From: Nitrospirales bacterium
GTDB taxonomy: Bacteria > Nitrospirota > Nitrospiria > Nitrospirales > UBA8639
Assembly: GCA_021603905.1 (NCBI GenBank)
Contig: BQIU01000031.1
Location: 1-42,061 of the forward strand
Length of the DNA: 42,061 nt
Direction of reading: 5' to 3'
This document shows positions 7,258 through 14,841 of this stretch, piece after piece (the stretch's first letter is position 1; each line of letters begins with the position of its first letter). A program made the translations under genes and the position numbers. The notes under the pieces were generated by a model that ran no database searches, had not been told where the DNA came from, and saw nothing but the letters and a program-made list of their open reading frames with translations.

Positions 7258-9170
7258 ACATGATGTCGCGATATCCTTTGCGATATCTCGTCATTGGCAT
7301 CCTCGCGGCATTTTCTTTCTTGATTGGCCTCTTGACGTATATTGCGACTCAGCCGGTGGTCATTCAGAATGTCGAGGAACAGGCTGCTGATCGCCTTCGA
7401 GCCGAATTATCGCGACTGCAAGGTGTGCTGCAAATTTTGTTGAGGGCTGAAAATTCAGAGGGTGCGCAAAGTGTGGTGGTCTCACTTGGTTCAGCTCCCA
7501 AGCACGAGCTAGCCCTGCTCACTGATGCAAGGGGTGTCATCATTGCTTCGACCCGCTTGTCTGATGTTGGGGCCGTATGGACGTCACTGACGCCACCGTT
7601 AGATCGACTCATGATTGATCAAGTGAACATTTCCGGCGGGGCTGTGGTTCGCTTGATGCCTGATTCACGACATCTCGCTGGATATGTCAACATTTGTGAC
7701 CCAATTATCACAGGAACACTTCGTCCGCCACAGTGCGGGTTTCTTTATCAACGAATTAACCTGAGTCAAGCAAGAGAAGCGGCTGTAGATGTGCTCCATC
7801 GTCAGGCCGTGGCATATGGGCTTGGCCTTGCGGTGCTTGCTGGGGTATTAGGAATCATTTTCCACCGTGTTGTCACTCGACGTGTTGAGCGTCTTATTGC
7901 CACAGTGAATCGCTTTACGGATGGTGACACAGCGGCTCGTGCTGCGTTGGAAGGGCAAGATGAGCTTGCTCGTGTTGGTGAGGCGTTTGATTCGATGGCG
8001 CAAACGATTGCTAATAATCAGCAAGAACTGCAGAGGTTGAACACGCAATTAGAGCGCCGTGTTGAGGAACGCACGCGTGAGCTGCAAGAGAGTGAGCAGA
8101 GATTTCGCGTCATCTTCGAACAAGCCGCTGTGGGAGTTGCACAAATAACCTCTCGATCCGGTGAATTTGTTCGAATCAATCAGCGCTACTGTGACATTCT
8201 CGGCTACTCTCAAGATGAGATGTTGGGGAGAACATTTCAGGAGGTTACCCATTCAAAGAATCTACCGGAAGATGTGAACAACATGGATTGCTTGCTGAAG
8301 GGTGAAATCGAAAAGTTTTCGATGGAAAAACATTACACTCGAAAAGACGGGACGACTATTTGGGTGAATCTGTTTGTTTCACCGATGTGGCAACCTGGAG
8401 AGGAACCGTCGTATCACATCTCGGTGATGGAAGATGTTACCGAACGAAAAATGATCGAGATGGAAATTCTCCAACAACGTGCCGAGCTGGCTCGCTCAAA
8501 TGCGGATTTGCAACAATTTGCTTCTGTCGCGGCTCATGACCTTCAAGAGCCGTTACGGATGGTGTCGAGTTATACAAAATTGCTGGGTAAGCGATACGTG
8601 GGGAAACTTGATGCGGATGCGGATGAGTTCATTGCCTATGCTGTGGATGGAGCCAATCGCATGCAAACATTGATCCGCGATCTCTTAGAGTATTCGCGAG
8701 TGGGGAAAGGTAAATTACATATAAGCATGATCGATTGTGAGGAGGTGGTTGTTCAAGCCGTCAGGAATCTGCAGACGTTAATTTCAGAACGTCACGCTCA
8801 AATGGTTTGGGAAAATCTTCCTCATGTGAGAGCTGATATCAGTCGGTTAACCCAAGTGTTTCAAAACCTTTTTGCCAATGCTATGAAATTTTGTGATGCG
8901 GCGACTATCCCGAGGATTACCGTTTGTGCTGAATCACGAACAATGGATTGGCTCTTTTCCGTTCAGGATAACGGTATTGGAATTAAGCCTGAACATTCGA
9001 CCAAAATCTTTGAGGTATTTCAACGACTCCATAATCGAACACAATATTCTGGAACAGGAATTGGTCTTGCCCTGTGCAAACGAATCGTGGAAGACCATGG
9101 GGGGCAGATTTGGGTCGAGTCCACACCAGAAAAGGGCTCAACTTTTTTCTTTACCATAGCCAAGGAATGA
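7254..9170 (+). CDS. Membrane sensor histidine kinase, HAMP-PAS-HisKA-HATPase
   Basis: This 638-residue kinase starts inside the stop of the binding-protein gene (ATGA overlap), so the two are translationally coupled. In order: transmembrane helix about 10-32, extracytoplasmic sensor about 33-183, transmembrane helix about 185-207, HAMP 208-262, a short coiled coil, PAS 281-395 with a VTERK-type PAC end, a dimerisation helix with phosphoacceptor His428 in ASVAAHDLQEP, and an ATPase domain with N-box Asn542, G1 QDNGIGI and G2 GTGIGLALCKR. The HDLQEP box is of the phytochrome-like kinase type. No cognate regulator is immediately linked, but the double-receiver gene about 0.6 kb downstream is a natural candidate partner. 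Confidence 0.94.
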   Translation: MNMMSRYPLRYLVIGILAAFSFLIGLLTYIATQPVVIQNVEEQAADRLRAELSRLQGVLQILLRAENSEGAQSVVVSLGSAPKHELALLTDARGVIIASTRLSDVGAVWTSLTPPLDRLMIDQVNISGGAVVRLMPDSRHLAGYVNICDPIITGTLRPPQCGFLYQRINLSQAREAAVDVLHRQAVAYGLGLAVLAGVLGIIFHRVVTRRVERLIATVNRFTDGDTAARAALEGQDELARVGEAFDSMAQTIANNQQELQRLNTQLERRVEERTRELQESEQRFRVIFEQAAVGVAQITSRSGEFVRINQRYCDILGYSQDEMLGRTFQEVTHSKNLPEDVNNMDCLLKGEIEKFSMEKHYTRKDGTTIWVNLFVSPMWQPGEEPSYHISVMEDVTERKMIEMEILQQRAELARSNADLQQFASVAAHDLQEPLRMVSSYTKLLGKRYVGKLDADADEFIAYAVDGANRMQTLIRDLLEYSRVGKGKLHISMIDCEEVVVQAVRNLQTLISERHAQMVWENLPHVRADISRLTQVFQNLFANAMKFCDAATIPRITVCAESRTMDWLFSVQDNGIGIKPEHSTKIFEVFQRLHNRTQYSGTGIGLALCKRIVEDHGGQIWVESTPEKGSTFFFTIAKE

Positions 9171-9796
9171 GGGTGCACTTCTGGCTAACAGAACGTTTGG
9201 AATTCGCACACGATTCTGGTGGACAACGGGAGGACAAAGAGGAACTGATTGAATTGAAAACGTTTGGTCAACGGTGATTCTCTATAGGATAAATAGATAA
9301 GGTAGATGAAAGATCGGTCCTGCTTTTCACTGACGTGAGAACTCTTTTTCATCTTGTCACTGCCTGACTTTGAGTGAACACTTGAAGCTGTGCATATAAA
9401 ATTCGAGAGTACGAGTGAAGTTTTAATAACACTTGATCGGCGACAATGTTTTGAGTATGCCAGTGTCGAATTTTGGCATGTGTTCATAAGCAGGATTCCT
9501 GTCTTCATGGAGTTATGTATTTGATATACGTATTGCTCTTTCAACGCCAAGTGTTTTTGGGTGCCTGATGACCATAGCCGTTTCAAATGACTTCCACATG
9601 TTTGAAGTGAGTAATTGCGCGGAGTTTGTTGATATGCATCAGTTGGAACGTATTTGGATTCGCTATAGTGTGAGAATCATTGGCGTTTTTTATCGGAAAC
9701 GTGATATGTCCGGGCCAATGACTGAAGTGTGATGTTCATTTTCTAGAATATGTAGCTTTTTCTATCGGAATTATATCTTCAAGGGGAGGCTTGTGT
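9171..9796. other. Intergenic region after the histidine kinase gene
   Basis: It holds the clean palindromic repeat copy at 9572-9668. The rest is AT-rich without a supported gene. Open frames in it, including one of 133 codons on the minus strand, lack a ribosome-binding site and protein-like composition. Confidence 0.5.
9572..9668 (+). repeat. Dispersed palindromic repeat, copy 2 (uninterrupted reference copy)
   Basis: A 97-bp element running from CCATAGCCGTTTCAAATGAC to GGAACGTATTTGGATTCGCT plus ATAG. The first 24 bases match the reverse complement of the last 24 at about 15 positions, so the ends form imperfect terminal inverted repeats. Related copies lie at 3191-3373 and, reversed, at 11060-11155. 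It has no ORF and resembles a MITE or REP-type element. Confidence 0.72.
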
Positions 9797-10624
9797 ATGA
9801 AACGTGTTCTTATTGTGGATGATCAGGCATCCAATCGGCTCATTCTTCGTGAACTTCTTGAAACATTAGAATGGAACTGTACTGAGGCGAGTAATGGGGG
9901 TGAAGGACTGGAAGTCGTGCGTCTTGAAGAGATTGACCTCATCTTGACTGATTATCATATGCCAGGAATGAATGGGCTCAATCTAATAGAAGAATTAAAA
10001 AAAAGTCCTTCGACTCGAGATATTCCTGTGATCATGATTACTGCACATTCGACGACAGATATTCATACGCAAGCATTATCCATCGGAGCGTCTGCTGTAT
10101 TGCCTAAACCATTTGAATTTGAGGCCTTGTTTCGTGCAGTCAGTAATGTCGTTGCAAGGAAGGCAGCTGAGCCGAATACTGTTGTCCCAACACCACGGAA
10201 ATTGGAAATTCTTCTTGTCGAGGATAATGAAGGCGATGTGCGTTTGACTCAAGAAGCGCTCAAGGATGTAAAAGTGTCAGCTCATCTCTCGGTCGTGAAT
10301 GACGGGGAGGAAGCCATGGCGTTTTTACGTCGTCAAGACTCGTATGCCAATGCAGCTCGGCCAGACCTTATTTTGCTCGATCTCAACTTACCGAAGAAGA
10401 GTGGCCATGAAGTGTTGGCTGAAGTGAAAGCAGACAAAGAAATTCAAGCAATCCCAGTGGTTGTGCTTTCAAGTTCAGCGCAAGATGATGATATTTTGAA
10501 GGCCCACGAACATTTTGCCAATTGCTATATGACAAAACCCACAGATTTGAACGAATTTTGGAACCTCATCAAGCATATCGTCGAGTTTTGGTTAGTCATT
10601 GCGAAGATTCCACCTAAAAATTGA
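9797..10624 (+). CDS. Double-receiver response regulator
   Basis: This 275-residue protein has two receiver domains and no DNA-binding or catalytic output. The first (about 1-120) is CheY-like with VDDQ, phosphoacceptor Asp52 (LTDYHMP), Thr82 and Lys104. The second (about 135-270) is of the Rcp1/phytochrome-linked type: VEDNEGDVRLTQEAL, Asp195 in LLDLNLPKKSG, LSSSAQDDDI and Lys247 (MTKPTD). ATG 9797 is chosen because GGGGAGG sits 7 bases before it; a TTG two codons earlier is less likely. Rcp1-type receivers commonly pair with HDLQEP-type kinases such as the one upstream, so a phosphorelay through both domains is plausible. That pairing is inference from family and position. Confidence 0.92.
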   Translation: MKRVLIVDDQASNRLILRELLETLEWNCTEASNGGEGLEVVRLEEIDLILTDYHMPGMNGLNLIEELKKSPSTRDIPVIMITAHSTTDIHTQALSIGASAVLPKPFEFEALFRAVSNVVARKAAEPNTVVPTPRKLEILLVEDNEGDVRLTQEALKDVKVSAHLSVVNDGEEAMAFLRRQDSYANAARPDLILLDLNLPKKSGHEVLAEVKADKEIQAIPVVVLSSSAQDDDILKAHEHFANCYMTKPTDLNEFWNLIKHIVEFWLVIAKIPPKN

Positions 10625-11059
10625 TTATAGCGAATCCAATTAATTTCCAGGGGTGCCTAGGCCACTAAGGCTCAACGCACCATTGGCCTTGTCGTTTCAA
10701 TCTTTAATGCGAATCGCTAGGGTTACTCAATATTGTGATCATAGGGGGCCTAGGCCACGAACCCGTAACACGCCATTCTTTGTCAGCCCAACCCTTACTG
10801 AGACTCACTCGCCAAACTGACCATGAGGATTAGAGGTGTCCTAGTGACGACGATTGTTCCGTAACTCCCTATCATCCCCAATGACAACTGACGTTGAATG
10901 CTGTTCTGCCCCCTTGAGAGGTCAACGTAAGGTAGCCTTGGCTACGATCGTTGTATGTTTGACAAGGAGCCGAATGGGCATTGAACATTGAACCCGGTTT
11001 TCCCCTTGTAGTGTCGATTATAGGTAGCCAAGACATCGGAAGATTATACCCGCTTGGGT

Positions 11060-11155
11060 TATAGCGAATACAAATACGTTCCAGCTCAACCATGAGGACT
11101 TTCAACGCGATATCCCATGTGTCAAGAGTACGAAAAATCATTGAATCGGCTATAA
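11060..11155 (-). repeat. Dispersed palindromic repeat, copy 3, reversed
   Basis: On the minus strand it runs from TATAGCCGATTCAATGA to GCTGGAACGTATTTGTATTC then GCTATA, the same ends as the copies near 3.2 and 9.6 kb with a diverged middle. Next to it, 11044-11056 matches the sequence CAAGCGGGTATAA that lies inside copy 1. Confidence 0.65.
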
Positions 11156-11246
11156 CTGACCATGATTGACGTTTTCTATCACGTATTGGATATCAACATT
11201 GTACAAGTTGGCGCTTGATCGTTTCGGTAGAACTGAAACGGCTATA
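11156..11246 (-). repeat. Related repeat abutting copy 3
   Basis: On the minus strand it begins TATAGCCGTTTCAGTTCTAC and CGAAACGATCA, matching the nested insert of copy 1 (3228-3254) at most positions. It lies directly against copy 3, sharing the GGCTATAA junction, so the two form a composite element as in copy 1. Confidence 0.55.
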
Positions 11247-11604
11247 AGATATTTCACGTTTCACCGATATTCTCAAATGGTCTGCCAAAAATTGAGAAAT
11301 TTTCATGTTGCTTGGAGTTGTCAGTCATGATCTCCAGTATATGAGTAGTTGGTGAGAACCTTCATCCTGTCTTTCTACTTTCCTTGTACGTCCCTTCATC
11401 TTTTCCTGTCTCTTGAAGAAACACTGAAACAGTTTTGAGTCACATTGACTCAGTTCGAATGGATAGATAGAAGAAAGTATTTCTAGTCATTCATCGTAAA
11501 ATGTTGTTGTATATGGATAAATTTCTCATTTGTCTCTTATGGCACAGCGGTTGAATATAAGATATGAAACATAAGTGATTGGTCTTCTCTAGCGGCAGGG
11601 ACTC

Positions 11605-12087
11605 ATGATTTTACACGATTCTTATACAAAACAGCAGGATGTCTCAGGAGAAGCATGGGGTACTCAGGGGGAAAGACGAGAGGTGAAATGTGTTTTGATT
11701 GTCGATGATGAACCAGATCACCGATTGGTCCTAAGAACGATGTTGGAAGGGTGTGGCTATGACTGTGAAGAAGCCCAAGACGGTATGGAGGCGCTTGACG
11801 TACTTGGAAAAGCTGACGTTCATGTGGTGCTGACAGACCTGCAGATGCCGCGAATGAATGGTGTTCAGCTTGTTAAGCATGTTGCCTCCCACGCCACGTT
11901 CAAGTCTATTCCAGTTATTTTAGTGACGAGCCAAACCCCAGATCTTATCCCATCTTTCGATGAAAGGAAAAAAATATTTACTATTCTCTCTAAACCGTAT
12001 GAGTGGCCGAGGGTCTTGACGGCAGTGGCGAAAGCCATTGAAGGCGCTGCTCGTACCTCGCGTGAAATTTCGCTAGCTGTAAGTTGA
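11605..12087 (+). CDS. Single-domain response regulator (CheY-like receiver)
   Basis: This 160-residue protein has one receiver domain after a 27-residue N-terminal stretch of no known fold. Conserved residues are VDDE (33-36), phosphoacceptor Asp78 in LTDLQMPRMNG, switch Thr108 in ILVTSQ and Lys130 in LSKPYE. It is closely similar in layout to the receiver at 2691 but keeps the Thr. A GTG at 11683 (reading MKCVLIVDDE) would give a standard-length receiver; the ATG at 11605 is kept because AGGGA precedes it, so the start is unsettled. No output domain is present. A tiny candidate membrane ORF follows 29 bases after the stop. Confidence 0.9.
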   Translation: MILHDSYTKQQDVSGEAWGTQGERREVKCVLIVDDEPDHRLVLRTMLEGCGYDCEEAQDGMEALDVLGKADVHVVLTDLQMPRMNGVQLVKHVASHATFKSIPVILVTSQTPDLIPSFDERKKIFTILSKPYEWPRVLTAVAKAIEGAARTSREISLAVS

Positions 12088-12116
12088 ATGGACACTTTAA
12101 TAATCCAACAGATTTT

Positions 12117-12233
12117 ATGAAATACGAGCAACCTGCCATGCCAAAACGGTTTCGACATATTGACATAGTTCCTCTTGTCTTGGCGTGCCTTTTAATCATG
12201 TTGATCATATTTATTTTTCTGGAAATATTATAA
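12117..12233 (+). CDS. Candidate small single-helix membrane protein, 38 residues
   Basis: This short ORF follows the receiver gene by 29 bases. It encodes a charged N-terminus (MKYEQPAMPKRFRHIDI) and then an uninterrupted hydrophobic segment (VPLVLACLLIMLIIFIFLEI) that would span the membrane once with the N-terminus inside by the positive-inside rule. There is no good ribosome-binding site before the ATG at 12117 or the internal one at 12138, so translation would depend on coupling or may not occur. The basic-then-hydrophobic composition is unlike random AT-rich sequence. No family is recognised. Confidence 0.35.
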   Translation: MKYEQPAMPKRFRHIDIVPLVLACLLIMLIIFIFLEIL

Positions 12234-12516
12234 AAGGCATCGGTGGGTCAAGCTGATGGAGTATGCCTTGAAGTAATAGGTTTGTCATGGATTGGATGAA
12301 AATGATTAGCCTGTGTCAAATCGTCTGCAATCATTTACAGAGAATTTTGTTGACAGTTGCAGGGAACTAGGCAGATGATAGAAGAGTTAACGAGAAAGAA
12401 TAGAAGTGTACAATTTTTGAGTATTATACCGGGGCGAAAGTCACGAAAAATAAGATTTTGATTATCTGAAAATAAATCGTTTGGATAACCAAGTCTAATA
12501 AAGCCAATGGATAAAA

Positions 12517-12951
12517 ATGAAGATGTGCAACTCAAAAATGTTATTAGGATTGTTGATGATAAGTCTTTGCGTTTTCTCTGGCTGCTCTGGTCCACGGCCT
12601 GTTCTCTATCCTAACCAAGCTCTGCAAGATAGTGGGGAAGAACAGGCAGAGCAAGATATTTCAGTTTGTGAAGAGCTCGCTGAAGAGTATGTCTCGAAAG
12701 GGAGTGCCGGAGAGCACGTTGCCGGTCAGACTGTAGGAGGCGGAGCCATCGGCGCGGCATCAGGTGCCGTCGGTGGGGCTATTGCAGGAAACGTTGGGCT
12801 TGGCTCGATGATTGGAGCGGCCGCAGGTGCGACGCAAGGGCTGTTGCGAGGAATCTTTACGTCCGGAGGAGCCGAAGCGAGTCCGGCTTATCGAAATTTC
12901 GTCAATCGTTGTTTGATCGAAAAAGGCTACGAACCCATTGGTTGGGACTAA
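12517..12951 (+). CDS. Small glycine-zipper lipoprotein
   Basis: This is a 144-residue protein with a lipoprotein signal (MLLGLLMISLCVFSGC, mature Cys after FSG). A central glycine-zipper segment (GGGAIGAASGAVGGAIAGNV then GLGSMIGAAAGA) is of the kind found in YmgG/SlyB-like envelope proteins, which insert in or cross membranes. Two further cysteines flank it (SVCEEL and NRCLIEKGYEPIGW); the ending resembles small lipoproteins where such a pair forms a disulfide. The start is between ATG 12517 and the ATG two codons on; no strong ribosome-binding site is visible. It stands alone on the plus strand, with GGACAC-type repeats beginning at its stop codon. It probably lies in the outer membrane or periplasm; specific role unknown. 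Confidence 0.8.
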   Translation: MKMCNSKMLLGLLMISLCVFSGCSGPRPVLYPNQALQDSGEEQAEQDISVCEELAEEYVSKGSAGEHVAGQTVGGGAIGAASGAVGGAIAGNVGLGSMIGAAAGATQGLLRGIFTSGGAEASPAYRNFVNRCLIEKGYEPIGWD

Positions 12952-13129
12952 GACACCTGTAATCAACGGCGCAGAAGGTTGGAAGACTTCCACGAAAGAT
13001 CCTTACGAGTCACTCGCGAGACCCCCAACGATCGTGTCTTAGGACACCTGTAATCAATGGCGCAGAAGGTTGGAAGACTTCCACGTAAGATCCTTACGAG
13101 TCAATCGCGAGACCCCAACGATCGTGTCC
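12952..13129 (+). repeat. Tandem pair of about 87-bp GGACAC-type repeats
   Basis: Copy 1 (12952-13038) and copy 2 (13042-13129) are nearly identical: both read GACACCTGTAATCAAnGGCG, then CAGAAGGTTGGAAGACTTCC, then AACGATCGTGTC at the end. Each unit begins GGACACC (the first copy starts within AGACACC) and ends GTGTCC/T, so unit ends are inverted repeats. The first copy starts at the last base of the lipoprotein gene. A related pair lies at 17412-17598 and a short piece at 36941-36955. Confidence 0.82.
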
Positions 13130-13279
13130 GGGACACTTGCGTCAACATGCCTACATTCGTCTTCTATGGCCACTTCAATTAACTTCCGATAGCGAGAGGT
13201 TCCTAGGTGGAGTCGACATTGTGCTGTCAGAAGGAGAGACTATTGCTCGTAACACCAAAGAATATCAAGCATGAAATTG

Positions 13280-13528
13280 CTAGCTTCTGATTTTTCGATA
13301 TACGAACAGCAGTAAAAGTGCGCCACCAATTGCAATCCCAAAGCTTCGGATGTCAAATCCTGAGACTTCTCCATATCCCAATGCTGTGCTGATGAAGCCG
13401 CCGACTGTGGCGCCAGCGATTCCAATCAAAATCGTGATGATAAAGCCTCCGGGATCTTTTCCGGGCATCATGATCTTTGCCAGAATTCCAGCAATCAATC
13501 CAAATACAATCCAGGATAGAATTCCCAT
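13280..13528 (-). CDS. GlsB/YeaQ/YmgE family stress membrane protein
   Basis: This 82-residue inner-membrane protein has three hydrophobic helices (ILSWIVFGLIAGILAKIMMP, GGFIITILIGIAGATVGGFI, FGIAIGGALLLLFVYRKI) and the PGKDPGG loop of the transglycosylase-associated/GlsB family. Members are small, stress-induced membrane proteins of unclear biochemical role. AAGGAGAACAGC precedes the ATG on the minus strand. It lies 48 bases after the DUF2959 gene and is likely co-transcribed with it. Confidence 0.92.
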   Translation of the reverse strand: MGILSWIVFGLIAGILAKIMMPGKDPGGFIITILIGIAGATVGGFISTALGYGEVSGFDIRSFGIAIGGALLLLFVYRKIRS

Positions 13529-13576
13529 TGCTGTTCTCCTTATCGAAGACGAGTTGTTTGAGACTTCTTGAGATTC

Positions 13577-14245
13577 TTACTCTTCTTTGGCCATGGTCGA
13601 AATAAACGAATCGGCTTCCTTGATCGACGCTTCCATTTCTTTGATCAATGACGAAATGTCGCTTTCGACGGCCACGAGTTCATTCTTGAGTGACGCAATC
13701 GCTTTCGCATTGAGGTTGTGCTTTAAGAAGAGGACTTGATCTTTAAATGCAGACATGACGGGGTCCATTTTCTTCTCTGCACGCTTCATGGCTTTGATGA
13801 GTTGGCTGTATTGTTTTTGTGTTTGATCGAGCTTACGTTGGCTTGTTCGGCGCAAACTGGCGTTGGAGTATTCCTCAAGTTCGGTTTTCCACTCAGTGAA
13901 CAAGGCTTCGGATACGTCTTCGACTGATGCCACACGTTCATGGACGGCTTGTGCTTTGACCTCACTCTCCTCGTATTCGGCGTTTAACTTGTCGTATTTT
14001 TCTTGTAAGTCACCACCTTTAAAGTTTAAAACAGATGTAAAGCGGTCAAGCGCGGATTTGAACTGTTCTTTCGCATCGGCCTGGGCGTCACGAGCTTTTT
14101 CGACATCGGAAATGAGGAGATCGCGTTTGTGGTACCCAATTTTTTCCATGGCCTCGTAATAGACACTTTGACAGCCAGTCAATGAGATGACGATGAGGCA
14201 CGTGAGCCAACTATTCAGCGTACGTTGAGTCGGACGGATGTTCAT
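13577..14245 (-). CDS. DUF2959 family lipoprotein
   Basis: This is a 222-residue lipoprotein (signal LTCLIVISLTGC). The mature chain fits DUF2959 well: QSVYYEAMEKIGYHKRDLL at the start, then long amphipathic, charged helices with coiled-coil character (DAQADAKEQFKSALDRFTSV, KYDKLNAEYEESEVKAQAVH) and a helical end. CAGGAG precedes the ATG with 10 bases spacing. The gene is followed by the GlsB gene and preceded by the DUF2780 gene on the same strand. The family has no established biochemical role; position suggests an envelope-stress setting. Confidence 0.87.
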   Translation of the reverse strand: MNIRPTQRTLNSWLTCLIVISLTGCQSVYYEAMEKIGYHKRDLLISDVEKARDAQADAKEQFKSALDRFTSVLNFKGGDLQEKYDKLNAEYEESEVKAQAVHERVASVEDVSEALFTEWKTELEEYSNASLRRTSQRKLDQTQKQYSQLIKAMKRAEKKMDPVMSAFKDQVLFLKHNLNAKAIASLKNELVAVESDISSLIKEMEASIKEADSFISTMAKEE

Positions 14246-14309
14246 GGATGCTAGTCTCCTGGGTCTAAGGAAGGAATATAATTAATGATCTCATCATGTT
14301 TCGTATGGG

Positions 14310-14342
14310 GTTCCCCGGTTCTTGATGAAAGGAACCAGGAAC
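14310..14342 (-). terminator. Hairpin between the DUF2780 and DUF2959 genes
   Basis: GTTCC-CC-GGTTC (14310-14321) pairs with GAACC-A-GGAAC (14332-14342), an imperfect 10-bp stem starting 8 bases after the DUF2780 stop on the minus strand. No clear T-run follows, so it may only partly terminate. Confidence 0.4.
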
Positions 14343-14349
14343 AAAAGTC

Positions 14350-14766
14350 TTATGCGCTGGGGCTAATGACTTTTTCGAGTAAGTTTCTGACGCCGTCACC
14401 ACCTTGGCTTTGCACGTATTGCAAGACCTGGGGAATAAACTTACCGATCATCTCCGTATCCAGGCCGAGTTTTGAGAATCCCCCTGCGAGCGCAGCCAGT
14501 GATCCAAGGCCTCCGGCACTTCCACCTAAGCTCGAAGCGAGCCCTCCGAGCATTCCCATGACTCCGGCACCACCCTCTCCTCCATCGCCGGCCGTTGGGG
14601 CAGCACTCATTAGATTCCCTATGCCGGGGACGGCTTCGGCGATCTGTTGAAATTCACCGCTGCCAAGCTTTTCTTTTGCGATGTTGAACAGCATGCCAGC
14701 GCCACCTTTAGCCTGATCCTCGCTGACTCCAAGATTATTCGTCAACATCTGAACGAGTTCCACCAT
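14350..14766 (-). CDS. DUF2780-like protein
   Basis: This 138-residue protein begins MVELVQMLTNNLGVSEDQAK, has GAGMLFNIAKEKLGSGEFQQ then IAEAVPGIGNLM, a flexible Gly/Ala-rich middle, and ends FIPQVLQYVQSQGG then VRNLLEKVI. This order (helical pair, glycine linker, helical pair) is that of DUF2780 proteins. No signal peptide is visible, so it would stay in the cytoplasm unless exported another way. AAAGGAGG sits 7 bases before the ATG. It is 75 bases downstream of the large ATPase gene on the same strand, probably in one operon. Function unknown. Confidence 0.8.
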   Translation of the reverse strand: MVELVQMLTNNLGVSEDQAKGGAGMLFNIAKEKLGSGEFQQIAEAVPGIGNLMSAAPTAGDGGEGGAGVMGMLGGLASSLGGSAGGLGSLAALAGGFSKLGLDTEMIGKFIPQVLQYVQSQGGDGVRNLLEKVISPSA

Positions 14767-14841
14767 GGCATTCCTCCTTTGAATTAATAAGTCGTGATGG
14801 ATGATGAAAGGGAGTAGAGGGGGACTATAGGCTATTGTATG

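Larger units (their letters stand above)
10625..11604. other. 980-base gene-free region rich in repeats
   Basis: It holds a partial repeat end (TATAGCGAATCCAATTAATT at about 10626), two copies of GCCTAGGCCAC (10655-10665 and 10748-10758) each preceded by a G-run, and the reversed palindromic repeats at 11060-11155 and 11156-11246. No gene is supported. The 11250-11604 part is AT-rich leader sequence for the next receiver gene. Confidence 0.5.

Noticed and set aside
9185..9586. 133-codon minus-strand ORF after the histidine kinase gene
   Set aside because: Composition is not protein-like, no start signal, and it overlaps the edge of a palindromic repeat.
12952..13129. CRISPR-like direct repeats
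   Set aside because: Two near-identical units of about 87 bp lie back to back without unique spacers, and no cas genes are present. The same holds for 17412-17598.
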